A stretch of 64,000 bases of DNA from Sipunculus nudus. Its lineage: Eukaryota; Annelida; Sipuncula; Golfingiida; Sipunculidae. The notes below the pieces were generated by a model. It searched no databases and was not told the origin of the DNA. It saw only the letters and a program-made list of their open reading frames with translations. The DNA is taken from assembly GCA_026874595.1 (NCBI GenBank), contig CM049310.1:78609056-78673055 (forward strand), read 5' to 3'. The position numbers and the translations under genes are program-made. Numbering within the stretch: the stretch's first letter is position 1; each line of letters starts with the position of its first letter. Positions 1 to 12,700 of this stretch are shown here, piece by piece.

Positions 1-822
1 TTTACTCTAAAAATGACAGCATGTGAGGCAGCAGTCTGTATTAAAATCTGCAGTCAAATGGAAAATTGTATTTAATTAATTAGGTTGTGTAAGTATCAGC
101 ACACAGTGGTATCAGAAAAATGGTGACTGTTAATTCCCATAACTCCTTGCATCACTACCATTTGACATCGAAAAAAACTGTTAATTTATCGTTAGTATAT
201 ATTTGAGACTGTTGCAGGATTAAGGAAACCAAGTTAAGTTTGTAATTTCAAGTAGGTATGATATAGAAGAAGACTACACACTCCCTAGTTCAGGGCAGGT
301 CTGATAATACTGGTGAAACCTGAAAAGAAATCTAGCACCTATTATATGTGAAATCCCTTTAATCTTCACATTTTCACTAAAGGTAGCATTCCATATGGGC
401 ATGTGCAGCTTTGAATCGCACACATTATAATCTCTTGGAGTGATTCCATATATGTGAATGCAGTAATTATGCATATATATTACGTATGCTTATGTGGCAT
501 GTTTGATCGCTCACGGTAGCTATTGAAAACGCACGCAGCCTGTCTGTGGCAGCTTCTGCAGATTTGGTAAAGATACAACAATGGTGTAGCAAGAAATTGC
601 TGCTGATGACGAAAAAACTTGCTAAACTTGCTTATACGGTCTAATTGTCTGAAACTGCAAGTATAAAAGGGTGATCCGTCTCGAAACACTGTCATTCACA
701 AGATCGAGCTCAGCTCTGGAATGACATGGCTGGGTCTCCACTGCTGGGATCGGTAGAGGCAATGTAGGTTGTTTCTGCCTTTGTGGCTGTTGGTGTTGTA
801 GCTTTCCTGCAAGGTCACCAGT

Positions 823-992
823 TCAGGTTGTACGGTGGGGGTCTCTCGCGGCTCTTTGCTTGGCTTTGTGTGGCACTGCGTCTGTTGGCTCAGAGAACTT
901 GCTTAAGGAGCGCACAGGGCTGAGGTGTTGACCACAGCAACCTGTAGCTGCTGGAGGATCATAAAACTTCTTCTGCTGCTGCAAGAAATTGC
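823..992 (-). CDS. Possible terminal coding exon, unrecognised protein
   Basis: On the minus strand a plausible 3' splice site (a T-rich tract ending ATATTACAG) precedes an open frame of 55 codons ending in TGA at 823-825. The peptide starts NFLQQQKKFYDPPAATG and is rich in K, R, P and Q, with two adjacent Cys. The segment is clearly more GC-rich than its surroundings. A second frame is open from about 900 down to a stop near 702, so the frame is not certain. I do not recognise the protein. It could be the 3' end of a gene lying to the right on the minus strand, or simply a GC-rich non-coding patch. No convincing poly(A) signal was seen downstream. Confidence 0.18.
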
Positions 993-1424
993 CTGTAATA
1001 TAAATGTAAAGTGTCAGATTTTTTCCTAAAACAAAGATAAACAGGAACTTTGGTTAATAAAAAGAATATTAATTAACACGCAGCATGAATATGAATCCTC
1101 TACCACCCTGTTGTAATTTAATTATTATTTGTAAAAAAAAAAAAATGCTTCAAGGTTGTTTCTGTATACTGTGGTTTCAATTTTTTCATTGAACATTTTG
1201 TGATGGTTCACTATTTGTGATCTCCCCCTATAGTTAAAGACACAGAGTACACCCTTTATTGTATGAATTTTTAATATGCTTGCATAATCTTGACAACAGG
1301 AGAAAACAGAAAATGTAAAACAAGTGGATATTGTTGTTCATTATAGGTAGATAATGTAAAAGATTTCATATATTCCATAATACTAATCTTTGACTTACAG
1401 ATAACTTAAAAATATGAAAAAATG

Positions 1425-1535
1425 TAAAAATCTGGGAAAAAACTGTTAAAAATTCTGAAACCAACTTTTAAAAATCTGAAAAAACTGTTAAAAATCTGAA
1501 ACAGACTGTTAAAAATCTGAATGAACTGTTAATAT
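1425..1535. repeat. Degenerate minisatellite, CTGTTAAAAATCTGAAA motif
   Basis: The motif CTGTTAAAAATCTGAAA recurs four to five times at roughly 22-26 bp spacing (around 1443, 1466, 1485, 1505, 1525), with small indels and substitutions. The variation between units suggests an old, inactive array. Confidence 0.7.
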
Positions 1536-1647
1536 CAGTAATATCAAATTTTGCTTTGTGCAGTTACAAGCATAAATAATCTATATGAGCTGTCAATGAG
1601 GCCATAGTATAAACAAATGTGCACTTGCGTATTTGAGAGCTCTTAGT

Positions 1648-1738
1648 TGCGAAGGATTTATTTTCATGATAATTTCAATTTTACAAATATTGCAATTTGA
1701 AACCCTTGGGAACACAAAGCCTTCCACAGTATTTATCT
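1648..1738. repeat. Dispersed repeat shared with 22254-22345
   Basis: The stretch TTTATTTTCATGATAATTTC, then AATAT..CAATTTGAAAC and TGGGAACACAAAGCC, closely parallels 22262-22340, which has TTTATTTTCACGATAACTTC, AATATCACAAATTTAAACAC and TGGGAACAAAAAGGC. Both are about 90 bp and end near CCAC.GTAT. It is probably a fragment of a short DNA element; no ends were defined. Confidence 0.5.
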
Positions 1739-3331
1739 AGATCACTGTCCATATGAACAAAGCTCCAGATTTAATGAAATTCCTGCTGACTGTGAATTCT
1801 GTTTACATCAGCTTTGGGTAGATTTCACTATTGTTACAGAAAAAAACTTTTTGCAGAATTACATTTTATGGATACCATTAAAGGTTCTCTTGGCGGACTG
1901 TAATTAGCTGAAGATTGCAGTTTCTCTCCACGAGTATGGTAAGCTAATTGATATTTATGACTTATGAGATTTCCCTGTGGGGAATAACTCCAATTTTTTT
2001 GTGCGTTCCCTTGCGTTTTCTTTTTCCCAAATGACATGCATCACATGCCTACAATGTATATTGTGCGAGTGCAATGACAGCTCAAATAATTGACCAATTC
2101 TGGTAAGAGGATATGAGTGGTTTACCAGTAAATATATCAAAATGATGGAGTAAAAATATGCAAGACCAGGTTGTCCATTCAGCTGAGGTGTCATCGTTAC
2201 TCAGGTGGAGGACTGGGCGATGCTGACAGTCCAGGCTCAGAAATAACCCTTGAGTTATTTAACAAATAGATAAAAGCCTATCAGGGTAAGACAGGACCCT
2301 GCTGTGTTTATTTAGTCCAGGCGTTGCGTTGGCTCTGGTGTTCATTGGTATAAATCAGTATTTTCAGGACCCCTCTAGGGAAGTTACCATTGATTTCAGT
2401 GGTAAAATCTTCAGGATGTTCATTAATTGAAATTGCCACGTGGTCCCCGAGGTGTTCACCAGAGATGCGTGAACTCAATATGGCCTCTTCTTTATCAGGA
2501 ACAGTGATAATGGGGAGTCTCTCATAATCAGTTCCTTAATTATTTTCCCGGGATTTACACATACAAATGGGTTTTAAGTTGCGTTCTTTTGTGCATTTAT
2601 TTAATTTTTTCTTCAGAAATGGACTAAATGAATTCAACGTTTTTCTTCTCTGATTATTCTACTGTGTGTGGTCTTGGGTTGAGTATATTCGCACAAAAAT
2701 AAATCAAATAAATGATGTACGCAACTGCATTGACCCATGTTACCGCATTCCAAACAGACAATGCTGCCCTAGACTCCACATACAACAATGCTAAAACATT
2801 AATGTCACTAATGAATTAATAGTGTGTGTTTCGCTGCAGGAGAATTGTTGTATAATTTAGCTCTCAGGCCACCTGGGACCAAATATCAGGTTTATCTTTT
2901 AAATAATAGCCAAGAGTTTGAATTTGTTTAAAGAAATAATATTATTAAGCAATATGATTGAAACATTTCATGTCTCCTATTATATTGACATGATGGTCAA
3001 GTGGCAATTAAGCTGTATTGTAGCTTCGTCTCAGAATTGAAGAATTGTATGCTATGATCTGTTTCATACCATCATGTCCACCTGTTTTTTGCCATGAAAT
3101 TTTTCATTAGTTACATTTCAAGGGGAAACAGTTACAGTGTAGAGAAGAGGATTAAAAGGAGCTAATAAAGACCTAAACAAAGACAGCCAGTGTACTGTGG
3201 GATCAGCGTTTTCTGGCCAATCTTTATTTATAAAAGGTTCAAGAGATTTTCTTAAGTTAATAAACATCAGATAAGAGAATAGGCCCCTTTAAATCTTCTA
3301 TGGTTTTAAAAAGCTTGCAAACTGTTTTTAG

Positions 3332-3480
3332 ATACTTCTTTAAAGTGTAAACTTTCAAGGGATCAATGAAAAACTGGACTTTTTTTTGACAAAAGGAAGG
3401 CTCCATACTTCTTTAAAGAGTAAACTTTCAAGGGATCAATGAAAAACAGGGCATTTTTGTTTTTGACAAAAGGCAGGCTC
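3332..3480. repeat. Local tandem duplication, unit about 73-77 bp
   Basis: ATACTTCTTTAAAG, AACTTTCAAGGGATCAATGA and GACAAAAGG.AGGCTCC each occur twice, at 3332 and 3405. The two units differ at only a few positions plus a short insertion, so the duplication is fairly recent. Confidence 0.85.
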
Positions 3481-4190
3481 CTGGTTTTTTCCATTACGTC
3501 TGTTCCTTTTAACCCTGGCAGTTGTGTTAAATTTCAGCCTGACTTTGACCCTTGTAAAAATTTGGTCCTCACATTCATGATGTATGATCAGTTAATCAAT
3601 CAGGGACTAATAGAATTTGGTATTATCAGCAATGGGAGAAGCTTGCTGGTTGAGATGGGTGTTGTTCTTCATGGATATGCATATTTAATTTCAGCATGCT
3701 TTGTTTGGGGAACGTCTAGAGAGGGTTTCAAGGAGGTCAAGTCCTGTTTTATGCATTATTCATTGATTATAGGATTAACTAATTAGTCACCATAGAAGAA
3801 TGAGGTACACTGGGAGCTGTGTTAACCTTTAACCTTCATAACATTGAGACTGTTTCAAAAACATGATATTTTCAATTGATACTGAAAAAATCATGAAATT
3901 TCATGTAGAAATGACTGTTTGGTGCATCTGCAAACGTCTGATGTCCCTTTCATCCAATTCAAAGTACATTTAATTCAAGGATATTGCACTGATAACTGCA
4001 GTTTTATGATGGTTATAGGGTTAATGGGCACCTCTCTATAATAAGCATTCTGATAGCTATATCAGATATTTTGAATGGATCTGTTTGATACATAATCTTT
4101 CTGAATATAAAGGCAACCTATCTGTTACCCCTTCCACTTCCAGTTTCATACTCCCACAATGATTTCAAAATGGTTGGGGCAATGCAGTTT

Positions 4191-4250
4191 GATCTAATCA
4201 GTTTCAGTCTGATCTAATCAGTTTCAGTCTGATCTAATCAGTTTCAGTCA
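4191..4250. repeat. Perfect 20-bp tandem repeat, three copies
   Basis: GATCTAATCAGTTTCAGTCT repeats three times at exact 20-bp spacing (4191, 4211, 4231). The last copy ends ...CAGTCA. Confidence 0.9.
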
Positions 4251-4425
4251 GTATTATGCATTCACATTTGCATAAAGCCAAAGCTAATTGGGGAGTTGTG
4301 GTTGACACTTACAATGACAGCCTTTCTCTGGAGGGAAACGTCAAAAACAAAAATATTAGTCTTTGCTGTACTTCAAAACCCTAAGTAATAAGTAATAACA
4401 TACTTAAAAGTAGTCTGTGTGTATC

Positions 4426-4830
4426 ATATGGAGCTAGAAATAGAGTTTATTATATGTAGCTAATTGTACTCCAAGTTGATCAGAAATACACCAAGTACAG
4501 ATTAGATGGTGCTAGTAACACAGTGTGTGGATAGGGCTTTTAATATCCAGCATGTATTGACTGTTATATGATGCTAGTAGTAAATCAGGTGTGATATATG
4601 GTGCTATAAATATACTATACATCTATTTATATATGGTGCTAGTAATTTAGTGTATGGATTAAACTGGAGCTAGTAATTAATACAGTATGTGGATTATGTA
4701 TAACTGGTAGTACTCTTTTAAGTTGATCAATAATTATACACCGATTAGATTATATGCTGCAAATAATACACTTAATATATATGCCACTAGTAAGCTAAGC
4801 AGATTTTATGGAGCTGGCAATATAATAGTG
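4426..4830. repeat. Highly degenerate minisatellite, ATATGGTGCTAGTAAT motif
   Basis: Variants of ATATGG(T/A)GCTAGTAAT followed by CAGTGTGTGGATT recur about eight times (near 4426, 4506, 4568, 4598, 4633, 4667, 4755, 4785) with irregular spacing of about 30-80 bp. It reads as an old tandem array eroded by indels. Confidence 0.55.
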
Positions 4831-4841
4831 TAAGGATATAA

Positions 4842-4911
4842 AGCCAGTGACGGTGGTGAAGTGGTTAAGGCAGTGGACTAGTACTAATAGTATCCTTGAG
4901 ATGCCCAAGAG
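4842..4911 (+). mobile_element. tRNA-Ser-like 5' half, probable SINE fragment
   Basis: GGTGGTGAAGTGGTTAAGGC followed by AGTGGACTAG resembles the D-arm and anticodon stem of a type-II tRNA such as tRNA-Ser, including the A-box region. No B-box (GGTTCGAATCC) follows within tRNA length and the acceptor stem cannot pair, so it is not a functional tRNA gene. A truncated tRNA-derived SINE or tRNA pseudogene fits best. Confidence 0.4.
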
Positions 4912-5059
4912 AACATAGAGGACCAGGGTGACAAAGACAGTGCAAACATCGTATCTTATCATCAGACACTGATCATGATCATTATACATCCACATCATGA
5001 TACCACCGCATTCCTAGCTTAATAGCTCGGAGGCCCACCAAGGTACCCTGGTGTCAACA

Positions 5060-6470
5060 CGCATTATATTAGGAGCCGTCTCACCCATGTGGAGCACCAC
5101 TTGTCTCTCTCACAAATGGCCACACTTTGTGTTGTGAAAGGACAAGTGGCTGGTGTGGCAGTCCTTATTGTGAGAACAGTCAGTGTTATAATAATTATTA
5201 CATTAGTGGTTGCTGGTGCTTTGCCTACACAACTCTTATCTGGTTGATGGGTCCAGATTTGGCTGTTGCCACTAGCGTTAAGAAAAAGTTGTAGTTTTAG
5301 GATAGATCAATATCAGTAAAAATTGGTTGACCTCTGTGGACAGATAATTGGAATTAAACAGTTTTTTGGGGGGTATGAAATTTCTGGCATTATATCATCT
5401 CAAAGTTTGATATAGGCTTGTATGTTTGCTAATATATGTAAAATAATAAAGCTGTTTTAGTAACCTGAGTTATGGAGTTTTTAGTCAACACAGACTTTCT
5501 AGAGGTTTTTCACAAATATTGAATAAAAACATACATTTTATCATCACAAAGTGCAAGTTATTTGCAAAACTTTGTCATTGGTTATTGCTCTGCAAGATCG
5601 ATGATCATAGTGTTTGCACCAACTGACCACGGTGCTCTTGTTTTTAACTTGTTGTCATAATGATTAATCAGAGTTATGCTAATTGCTAGTAATACTCAGC
5701 ATAGGTTGGTTTTGTACTTGAACAGATTTATTGAACAGATATTTGTGCAAAAACAGTAAAATATTAAGGAAGGAACAGGTATATGGCCTGATAGTTTAGG
5801 CCTAGCACTTTTCACAAACAGCTTGTCGTCTAAATCTTGATAATATTAGAAAAGTAATAGTCGCCTGTAGTCTGTTTCAGCTAAGTTGGTAGGTGGGGTT
5901 TGCAAGTATATCACCCTCAGCCCATTCACTGTCCCTGGGCAAATAATTAATGGCTAATACACTTCACTCCTCTTATCTTGTGGATATCAGAGTGATGAGG
6001 CATATATCAGAGGGATATAAAAGAGTTCCCCAAGTGTAGTCAAACAAAATTAGGGTTAATTCTGACATTTTCCCTTTACTTTTAAAATGATTACCATGCT
6101 GAAATCAGATCTTCAAGCTATAATCATGTGGTTACCACAAAGTTGCATTGTTTGTATGAACACTTTTAATGCTGTTTAGTGGGTAATTAGCAGTGATCAC
6201 TGGGCTGTCATAGCCCAGGTGGTCACTGCAGACCTGGATTGCCACAGTATGGGGAGCATCTCAAAATGTCAGTTCTGACAGAGAACATTAATAGTGAGTA
6301 AATTATTGTGTATATATCTGGTATATGGCTGATAAGAGATGGTCCCCTACCCCATTTGGTCAGGGTGCCCCCATGAGAGGACTGCTGTGTCATGTAGGAA
6401 CTACTTACACCAGCCCCTTAGCTAAAATGGACTATAGTCATCATTTGTGCAAAATGGTGATATCATAAAA
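5060..6470. other. Non-coding stretch, nothing recognised
   Basis: AT-rich sequence with no open frame of note, no recognised exon and no clear repeat boundaries. Short TA-rich runs only. Confidence 0.55.
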
Positions 6471-6479
6471 AAGTAATAT

Positions 6480-7020
6480 CATGGTTATTTCTAAAAAAAC
6501 ATACTCTTGTTCATGTCTAAAAAGAAACTGTTGTGTCATGGTTATGTCTTGATCATGTCTGAAGAGAAATAAAGACAAGATAATGTCTGATAAAAAGACA
6601 GAAGATTCCAGATTGATAAGAAACAGGAAAATTTATGTTTCGAAAGATATAGTCTTGACTATGTCTGGTTGAAATGGTATGTCTGAGAAGAAAAAAAAAC
6701 ACTTTATTATGTCTGAAAAGAAGAAGAAAACCCTTTTTAATGTCTGAAAAGAAGAAGAAAACTGTTTATAATTTCTGAAAGAAACCGTACTCTTGACTGT
6801 TTGTGAAAGGATATACACTCTTGACAATGTTTGATAAAAAGTTAATTCCATATGCAATATATGAGAAAAAATTGTATACTCTTGAAAAGAAAAAATTATA
6901 ATGTTTGAAAAGAAGAAGAAAACTCTTTATAAATGTCTAAAAAGAAACTGACTCTTGACAGTGGTTGAAAAGAGAAAGAAACTATTAGTGTCTGACAGAA
7001 ACAGACTCTTTAAGATTATG
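6480..7020. repeat. Degenerate purine-rich minisatellite, TGTCTGAAAAGAAGAAG motif
   Basis: Variants of TGTCTGAAAAGAAGAAGAAA followed by CTCTTTATAA recur about 12-15 times at about 25-40 bp spacing (for example 6516, 6558, 6587, 6680, 6709, 6740, 6773, 6903, 6934, 6990). The plus strand is strongly purine-biased. The apparent 74-codon frame on the minus strand is a translation of this repeat. Confidence 0.7.
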
Positions 7021-7029
7021 AATGAAAGA

Positions 7030-9565
7030 GCACTATGGGAAGTCATCTTATTCATCAACCTGTTCTCAATTGTGATTGCAATGATACAACACAGGTGAGA
7101 TATGCCATGGGATAAAAGTCACAGGACATAAAAGGGCTGTCTAGGACAAATCCAAGTTAATGTCAGCAAACGTATGAAGAATAACTTGGTGTCATCTTCG
7201 CCAGTTCATTGGCGTGCTGCTTGGTCAATATGAAACCACCGCAGGCCACACGCTCGGCATCGACTTTGTCTCAGTCTTGGGGATAAAAGTATCAATAAAC
7301 CATGCTTCCCAATAGTTTAGCCAGTTGCTTCTGGCTATGCAATGCACTTTCAATTAGCTAAACTAATTAGCTTTGCTCAAAAGGAAGCATACTGGAGTTT
7401 AAACTTTTTGTTCTCAGTGACTCAGTTTATGCTTAGATTCACGAGGCACCCAAGTGAACTGTGATACCTTAGCTGTAAGCACACTATCATATGTTTAATA
7501 GGCTTTTAAGTGCTCTGAATAATTTCATGTTAAATTTGATGTGAAATATCCTTTTCTGGTCAGTCATGTGTGTAGTGTTATTCTTACATTTCATATGATC
7601 TAATGCTTGATTTCCTTTTAGTACAGGGTGTCAGGAAACCTTGCGCTTCCTCTCGGGTGAACATATTATCGACAAATCAAAGGGCCTTGTTGCTGCGGTG
7701 CATAGAATGTTAAGGGTATTATTGATATTGAACTCAGAAACAGTGAGAGTATACCTGATTTACTGGTACATTCATTTTGTACACAAGTAACACAACTGGG
7801 AACAGGCATCGTAATACTTTACTTGTAATACTTTAATCCTAATACTAAAATTGTAAGGCATTAATACAGGTTTGTCTTTCCGCAGAAAAAAATTGCCTTT
7901 CCGCTAAAGATGCATTCTACCATTATATAAAAGTCACACTTTACTCAGTGCAAACCTGATTCTGCCATCTTACATGCCATTTGATATTGCACACTTGCAT
8001 GCAAAAAGAACTAAATGTTTTCAATAGTAACACTGTTATATGAGAAACATGCATGACAGTGCAGTGAAAAAAAACCCAGGAAAATATAGGTCTTAATGCC
8101 AGAATGTACAGGATATCATCTATTAGACCATTTTTTATAGGAAAATATAGAAAAAATACAGAGTCAGTAGAACACCACCTGTAAAATATTTTGTTTTTGT
8201 GTCATGTTTATTACTTATCAGCTACTAATGTGGAAAACATGTAGGTGTTCACATTTCCGACGGATTGTACAAAATGAAAAATGCCTTTCTGTGCACTTAT
8301 TTGCCTGTCTGAGACAGTCAGAAAGGCATTATTAAGATCCCTGTATAGTATATGTTGTACCTTTAGAATATTCATGAAATACTCCTAATGATTTGATAAA
8401 TAAAACTGGAGGTGTTCTTTTTGTAAATGTAATTATTTTTTATGGAGAGCAAGAATACATTTTTGATCATAATGTTGCATATGTTTTAATAGTGGAACAT
8501 TTTTGAAATTTTCCTTAAAGAGACAAACAGATAAATTATTATATAATTTATCAGGAGCGTAAAGCAAGATATTTTATCAACATTGTTCTTGGATTTGGAA
8601 ATGGCTTGGATATTTATATATTCTTATTGCACAGTACTTTGGATGGCTTACATATATGTTTCAGCGTTGGAATGTAGGTGAAATTTTCTTATGAGTTACA
8701 TTAAGGTAAACGATTGAATAAATAAACCAGAAGACATATTTGTGGCAGACATGAAATAAAACATGAGCATATTTGCGGTGGAGCTTTCAATGCGTTTCCT
8801 CCATTAGTCTGAGAGGCACATGGACATGGCTCCTATAACTCGGAATTTGTTGCTTCTCTCATTATTCATGGGTTCAATCAGTGTTTTATAGTGCAAATAT
8901 TGCCAAAAATTCAGCATGCCAGTCAATTCTGGTATGCATGACAACAGGATCCAACCATTATGGGTTACGACTGATCATAAATCTATGCAAGGACGGGATA
9001 GATTTATTGCAAAGGCTTGTACACTTGATTACGTAGCTCGCTTCTGCTCATATAGGCTGATCCGTGGGTCAGTGTGGTATCACCAAGACTGAATGGATGT
9101 CCTCGGGGACACCAAGAGTGGGGAATCGTGTGATAAAGATTCAATGAAATATGGATGCCACTTTTGTATGACTGCAGGGTATATGTTTCTGGTTGACTTT
9201 GTACAGTCTGGTTCGTGTAACATAACAATAAGCCTTCCTAAAATGCGAAGTGCTCACTATGTTCACCGCTAAATGGTCGGCTTGTTTGTAATATCGTGAC
9301 TCCCTATGTATATTTATTGTCCCATGGATAATCCCATATTCAATACACGATTGATTAAATAGTTCACAGGATTAGACAGATCAAACAGACTAAATACAGT
9401 GGTCCTACATGAGATTAATGCCACATTTATAAGAGTCATGTGATTAAAATCTCTCAATGACCAAGGTTGTATAAATTCATCAGTTGTGAAAGCATATTTT
9501 GTTTAAATAACCAAGATTGGCATTATTCTTTTATTTGTAATATCACATAGGAGATTTATACAATA
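7030..9565. other. Non-coding stretch with one hairpin
   Basis: No exon or transposon ends were recognised, apart from the inverted repeat at 8280-8330. Open frames are short and unsupported, for example 9004-9228 on the minus strand. Confidence 0.5.
8280..8330. repeat. Hairpin with perfect 12-bp arms
   Basis: AATGCCTTTCTG (8280-8291) is the exact reverse complement of CAGAAAGGCATT (8319-8330). The 27-nt interval holds a second nested stem, CTGTC..TGA..GACAG. The transcript could fold into a stem with a large one-sided bulge. I do not recognise it as a known microRNA precursor. Confidence 0.6.
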
Positions 9566-9568
9566 ACA

Positions 9569-9754
9569 TACAGTAAAACCTGTGTTATGAGACCACCCAT
9601 GGGACTGGCCAAAAGTCTTAATTTACAGATGGTCTATTTAGATAGGTCAGTTATAACCAATGTACTGGTACATGCTTTTAGTTTACCCAAGGGTAGTCTT
9701 AAAAGACAGGTGGTCATTTAAAATAGGTGGTCTTTAAGACAGGTTCCTCAGTAA
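9569..9754. mobile_element. Mariner-like MITE, TACAGTAAAACCTGT family (copy 1)
   Basis: It starts TACAGTAAAACCTGT and ends near ACAGGTTCCTCAGTA, an imperfect terminal inverted repeat. TA at the edge fits a TA target site. Internal landmarks GAGACCACCCATGGGACT and repeated GGTGGTCTT recur in the copies at 14800, 19632, 41312 and 50292. Length is about 186 bp with no coding capacity. A Tc1/mariner-type origin is inferred from the TA site and short inverted ends. Confidence 0.7.
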
Positions 9755-12700
9755 CAATATGAGAGAATAATATATAGAGGCTTTCTATCAATACAACATA
9801 GTCAGCTGCATTAAATTTCCAGACTGGAACTTTTTTTGCCGGGGAATAGTTGTATCCATTATTTGTTGGCATCTAAATACAGCTCCACATCAATAGCTAG
9901 AAAATCCCTGAAAAGGGTAATCTAATATAACCCAGGATAATTGGGAAATGCATGCAGGAGTTTTTAGATAATGAACCAGTTTAATATTTAAAAATTGGAC
10001 TAAAGAACTGTGAACCATTCATTATGTTACATCCCTTTAGTCATGGACATCTCATAAAAGCAGTAAACTGGGTCCTGTGATTGTCAGTTTAAACTGCAGT
10101 TATATGCTTCCACATGAATATAGAAAAATTATGGCACATGTTTGTAACTGGGGTGTTCATGTCATATACATAAGCAGATTTGACAAATATCCAGGTGTCA
10201 GTGCATTAGCATTAATTGGGAAGTGTAGTACGGTAATTAATGCTCTTTCCAGGTGCAAGCTGTATTACTCTAAATATTAACCCGTTAATGATGTTGAAAT
10301 AACTGAGAGAAACAGACGAGGTATGGACTGTAACAGATCCCATATTTTATGTTCATGCCTCCTGATATAACAGACTTCTGATATACAGGGCTTTCATTAG
10401 GAAAAATAATTGAAGAGTCCGGGACACTTGGGCCAAATTTTTGGAGAGTCCCATATATTATTTATGAATATATAGCATCCTAAGGGGTGGGGATCTTTGT
10501 CAAAATTTGAAGGGTTTATATAAATTGTAATTAAGATTTTAGTTTGTTGCAACATAAGCATATCACTTGATGGTGAATAATTTGTTATTGTATAATTATG
10601 TGGTTTTGGGTTAAATATAATGGTAAAGTCAATTGACAGAGCAGTTTTCACAGACCAATTTGTAGGGATTTAGTGGTCAGTGCCTGGTACAAGAACTGGC
10701 ATTTGATGAACAGCGTCTGATGGGACGCTCGGGTACCTGGAACTGAGTGTCCAAAAGAGATTTAGAACATCAGGGATGTTTAATTACCCCCACTTACCTT
10801 TTTGCCTTGCAAGTCTGTTTAGTTAATGTACATCATGTGGCACTTCTTCAGCCTGAAAACAGATTGATCAGGACCCCTTAATTTAAACCTTATGAAATCT
10901 GCATGATATTTCAATAGATTTTGTTAAACATATATCAATCTTTTAGGTTCTGGGAGCTTTCATATGAAACCCTGAACAGTTGTCATGACAGCTCATGGTT
11001 CAGATAAAATATACACTCCAACTAATGCCTGCACCTGTGAAGTCCCCACTGTGCCTGAATGGTCCTTTGTTCCCAAACCATTTGGTATACATTTATCACC
11101 AAACAAATTCATCTTTCTTCTCTGAGATAACTTCTGATGGATCTCTCAGCAGTGTGCAGGCTTTTCTGTTGTTATTATTGTGCATGATAATGACACAGTA
11201 ATCAGACATTTTACTGTTAATTATATGCAGTTTTACTTATCGTTTACTCATCATTTTGTGTCTAAGGTCATGAGGCACATGGTTTTTAGTCAGTTATTTT
11301 ACCATTGATGCTAATAATGCAAGCTTTTTTTGTCAGGTAATTATATTCATTATTTTTCATACTCATAAGTATGGCCTTTACTCAGCTATAAGACCACCTA
11401 CTAGAATTATTGCACAGATGTTAAATTTCTCACTGCACATTAATTTCTGTTCCTGTCTTCTGTTAATTACAAAATGAGAACAAGAAAAACCAGGTAAAAA
11501 AAAGAGAAAAATTCCTTTTTCTGCAATTCATAATTTGGTGCTATCCATATAGACAATCAGGATTCCTTTTATATGGGTAAAAATCAGATCAAGACTTGTT
11601 GAAATAGGTTTTACCTCATAAAATTCCATCCTGATGGACTAGTGGAATAACATTAGCAGTCCTGTTTTATGATCAGTATTGCAGGTTAACATGATGATCG
11701 TGGATGATAATGTTTGGGGTTTTGACCGATTGATTATAGTTTGAAACACATCATCTTTTTCTTTTTATAGTGATCATTACTTCAGGATGTCTGAGAGAGG
11801 AATTTATCCAACTTGTTGAAGCAGTGATCATCTAAATTAATTATAACCTGAGGTTCAGTAGTTTTTCAGCATCTTTGCTCTTTAGCCAAGACATCAACCA
11901 CAACACAGTGAAAACAAAACATGCAGCTGAAGTGTCTGATCGTCTTTATCTTTATTTATTAAAAGAGCCATCCATGAATAGGGCAATATTGGCCTTTTCC
12001 CCTCCTGGTTAATCAGTAGTTAGAATTAAGCATTTCATGAAGAGCTTGTTCAGTTCTTCCAGCTGGGTCTTTATCTGATTCTTGATCACATTTTCACAAG
12101 AGTCCACAGCTGGTAGCAATTATACCAGCCCTGCTTCAGCCCTGCCCAGAGCTGATCAGTCATAGTCCACAAATACCACTGATTCAGAGCCTCACCTTTG
12201 ACCTCCAGCAACCACACCTATTGATAATTCTTTTCTCAACAAACATGCCAAGAACACACTGTCCTGACTGTACTTACCCACCCACTCACTGACCTGCATC
12301 ACCTTTCCTATCTGCTTGCTCACATAACTTAACTAAACACCATCTGATTTCTTCCCTTGTTTTAAGGGATAGGGCCATTGCTATTTGTTTTCACCCCTAT
12401 GTTTAAGGAAGATGTAGAATATCAGGGAGGTATTGTAATGGTTCAATCGGTGCATTGTTACAACACGATACAAATAATGTATTGGTGTACAGACAGGTGT
12501 CCTTGTATGGATACACTAATGATAAATATGACAATCCAACAAAGTCTGATGTATTTCTAGTGACCCCTGATTTAATAATAGCCAGCAGCTCAGTTTGTGT
12601 AACATCATTGGCCAGAAACCTTGTTAATTGGCATCTGATTAGCTACCTGCTGCACGATCAAACTAATTGAATATACTGTTTCATTATTAATGATTCCTTA

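Larger units (their letters stand above)
1000..4190. other. Non-coding AT-rich stretch
   Basis: No exon-like segment was recognised. The region holds a degenerate minisatellite (1425-1535), a dispersed repeat (1648-1738) and a local duplication (3332-3480), listed separately. The rest is AT-rich sequence with stops in all frames. The 115-codon open frame at 3439-3786 begins inside the local duplication and matches nothing I know. Confidence 0.6.

Noticed and set aside
6633-6857. 74-codon minus-strand frame rich in Phe and Ser
   Set aside because: It is a translation of the purine-rich degenerate minisatellite.
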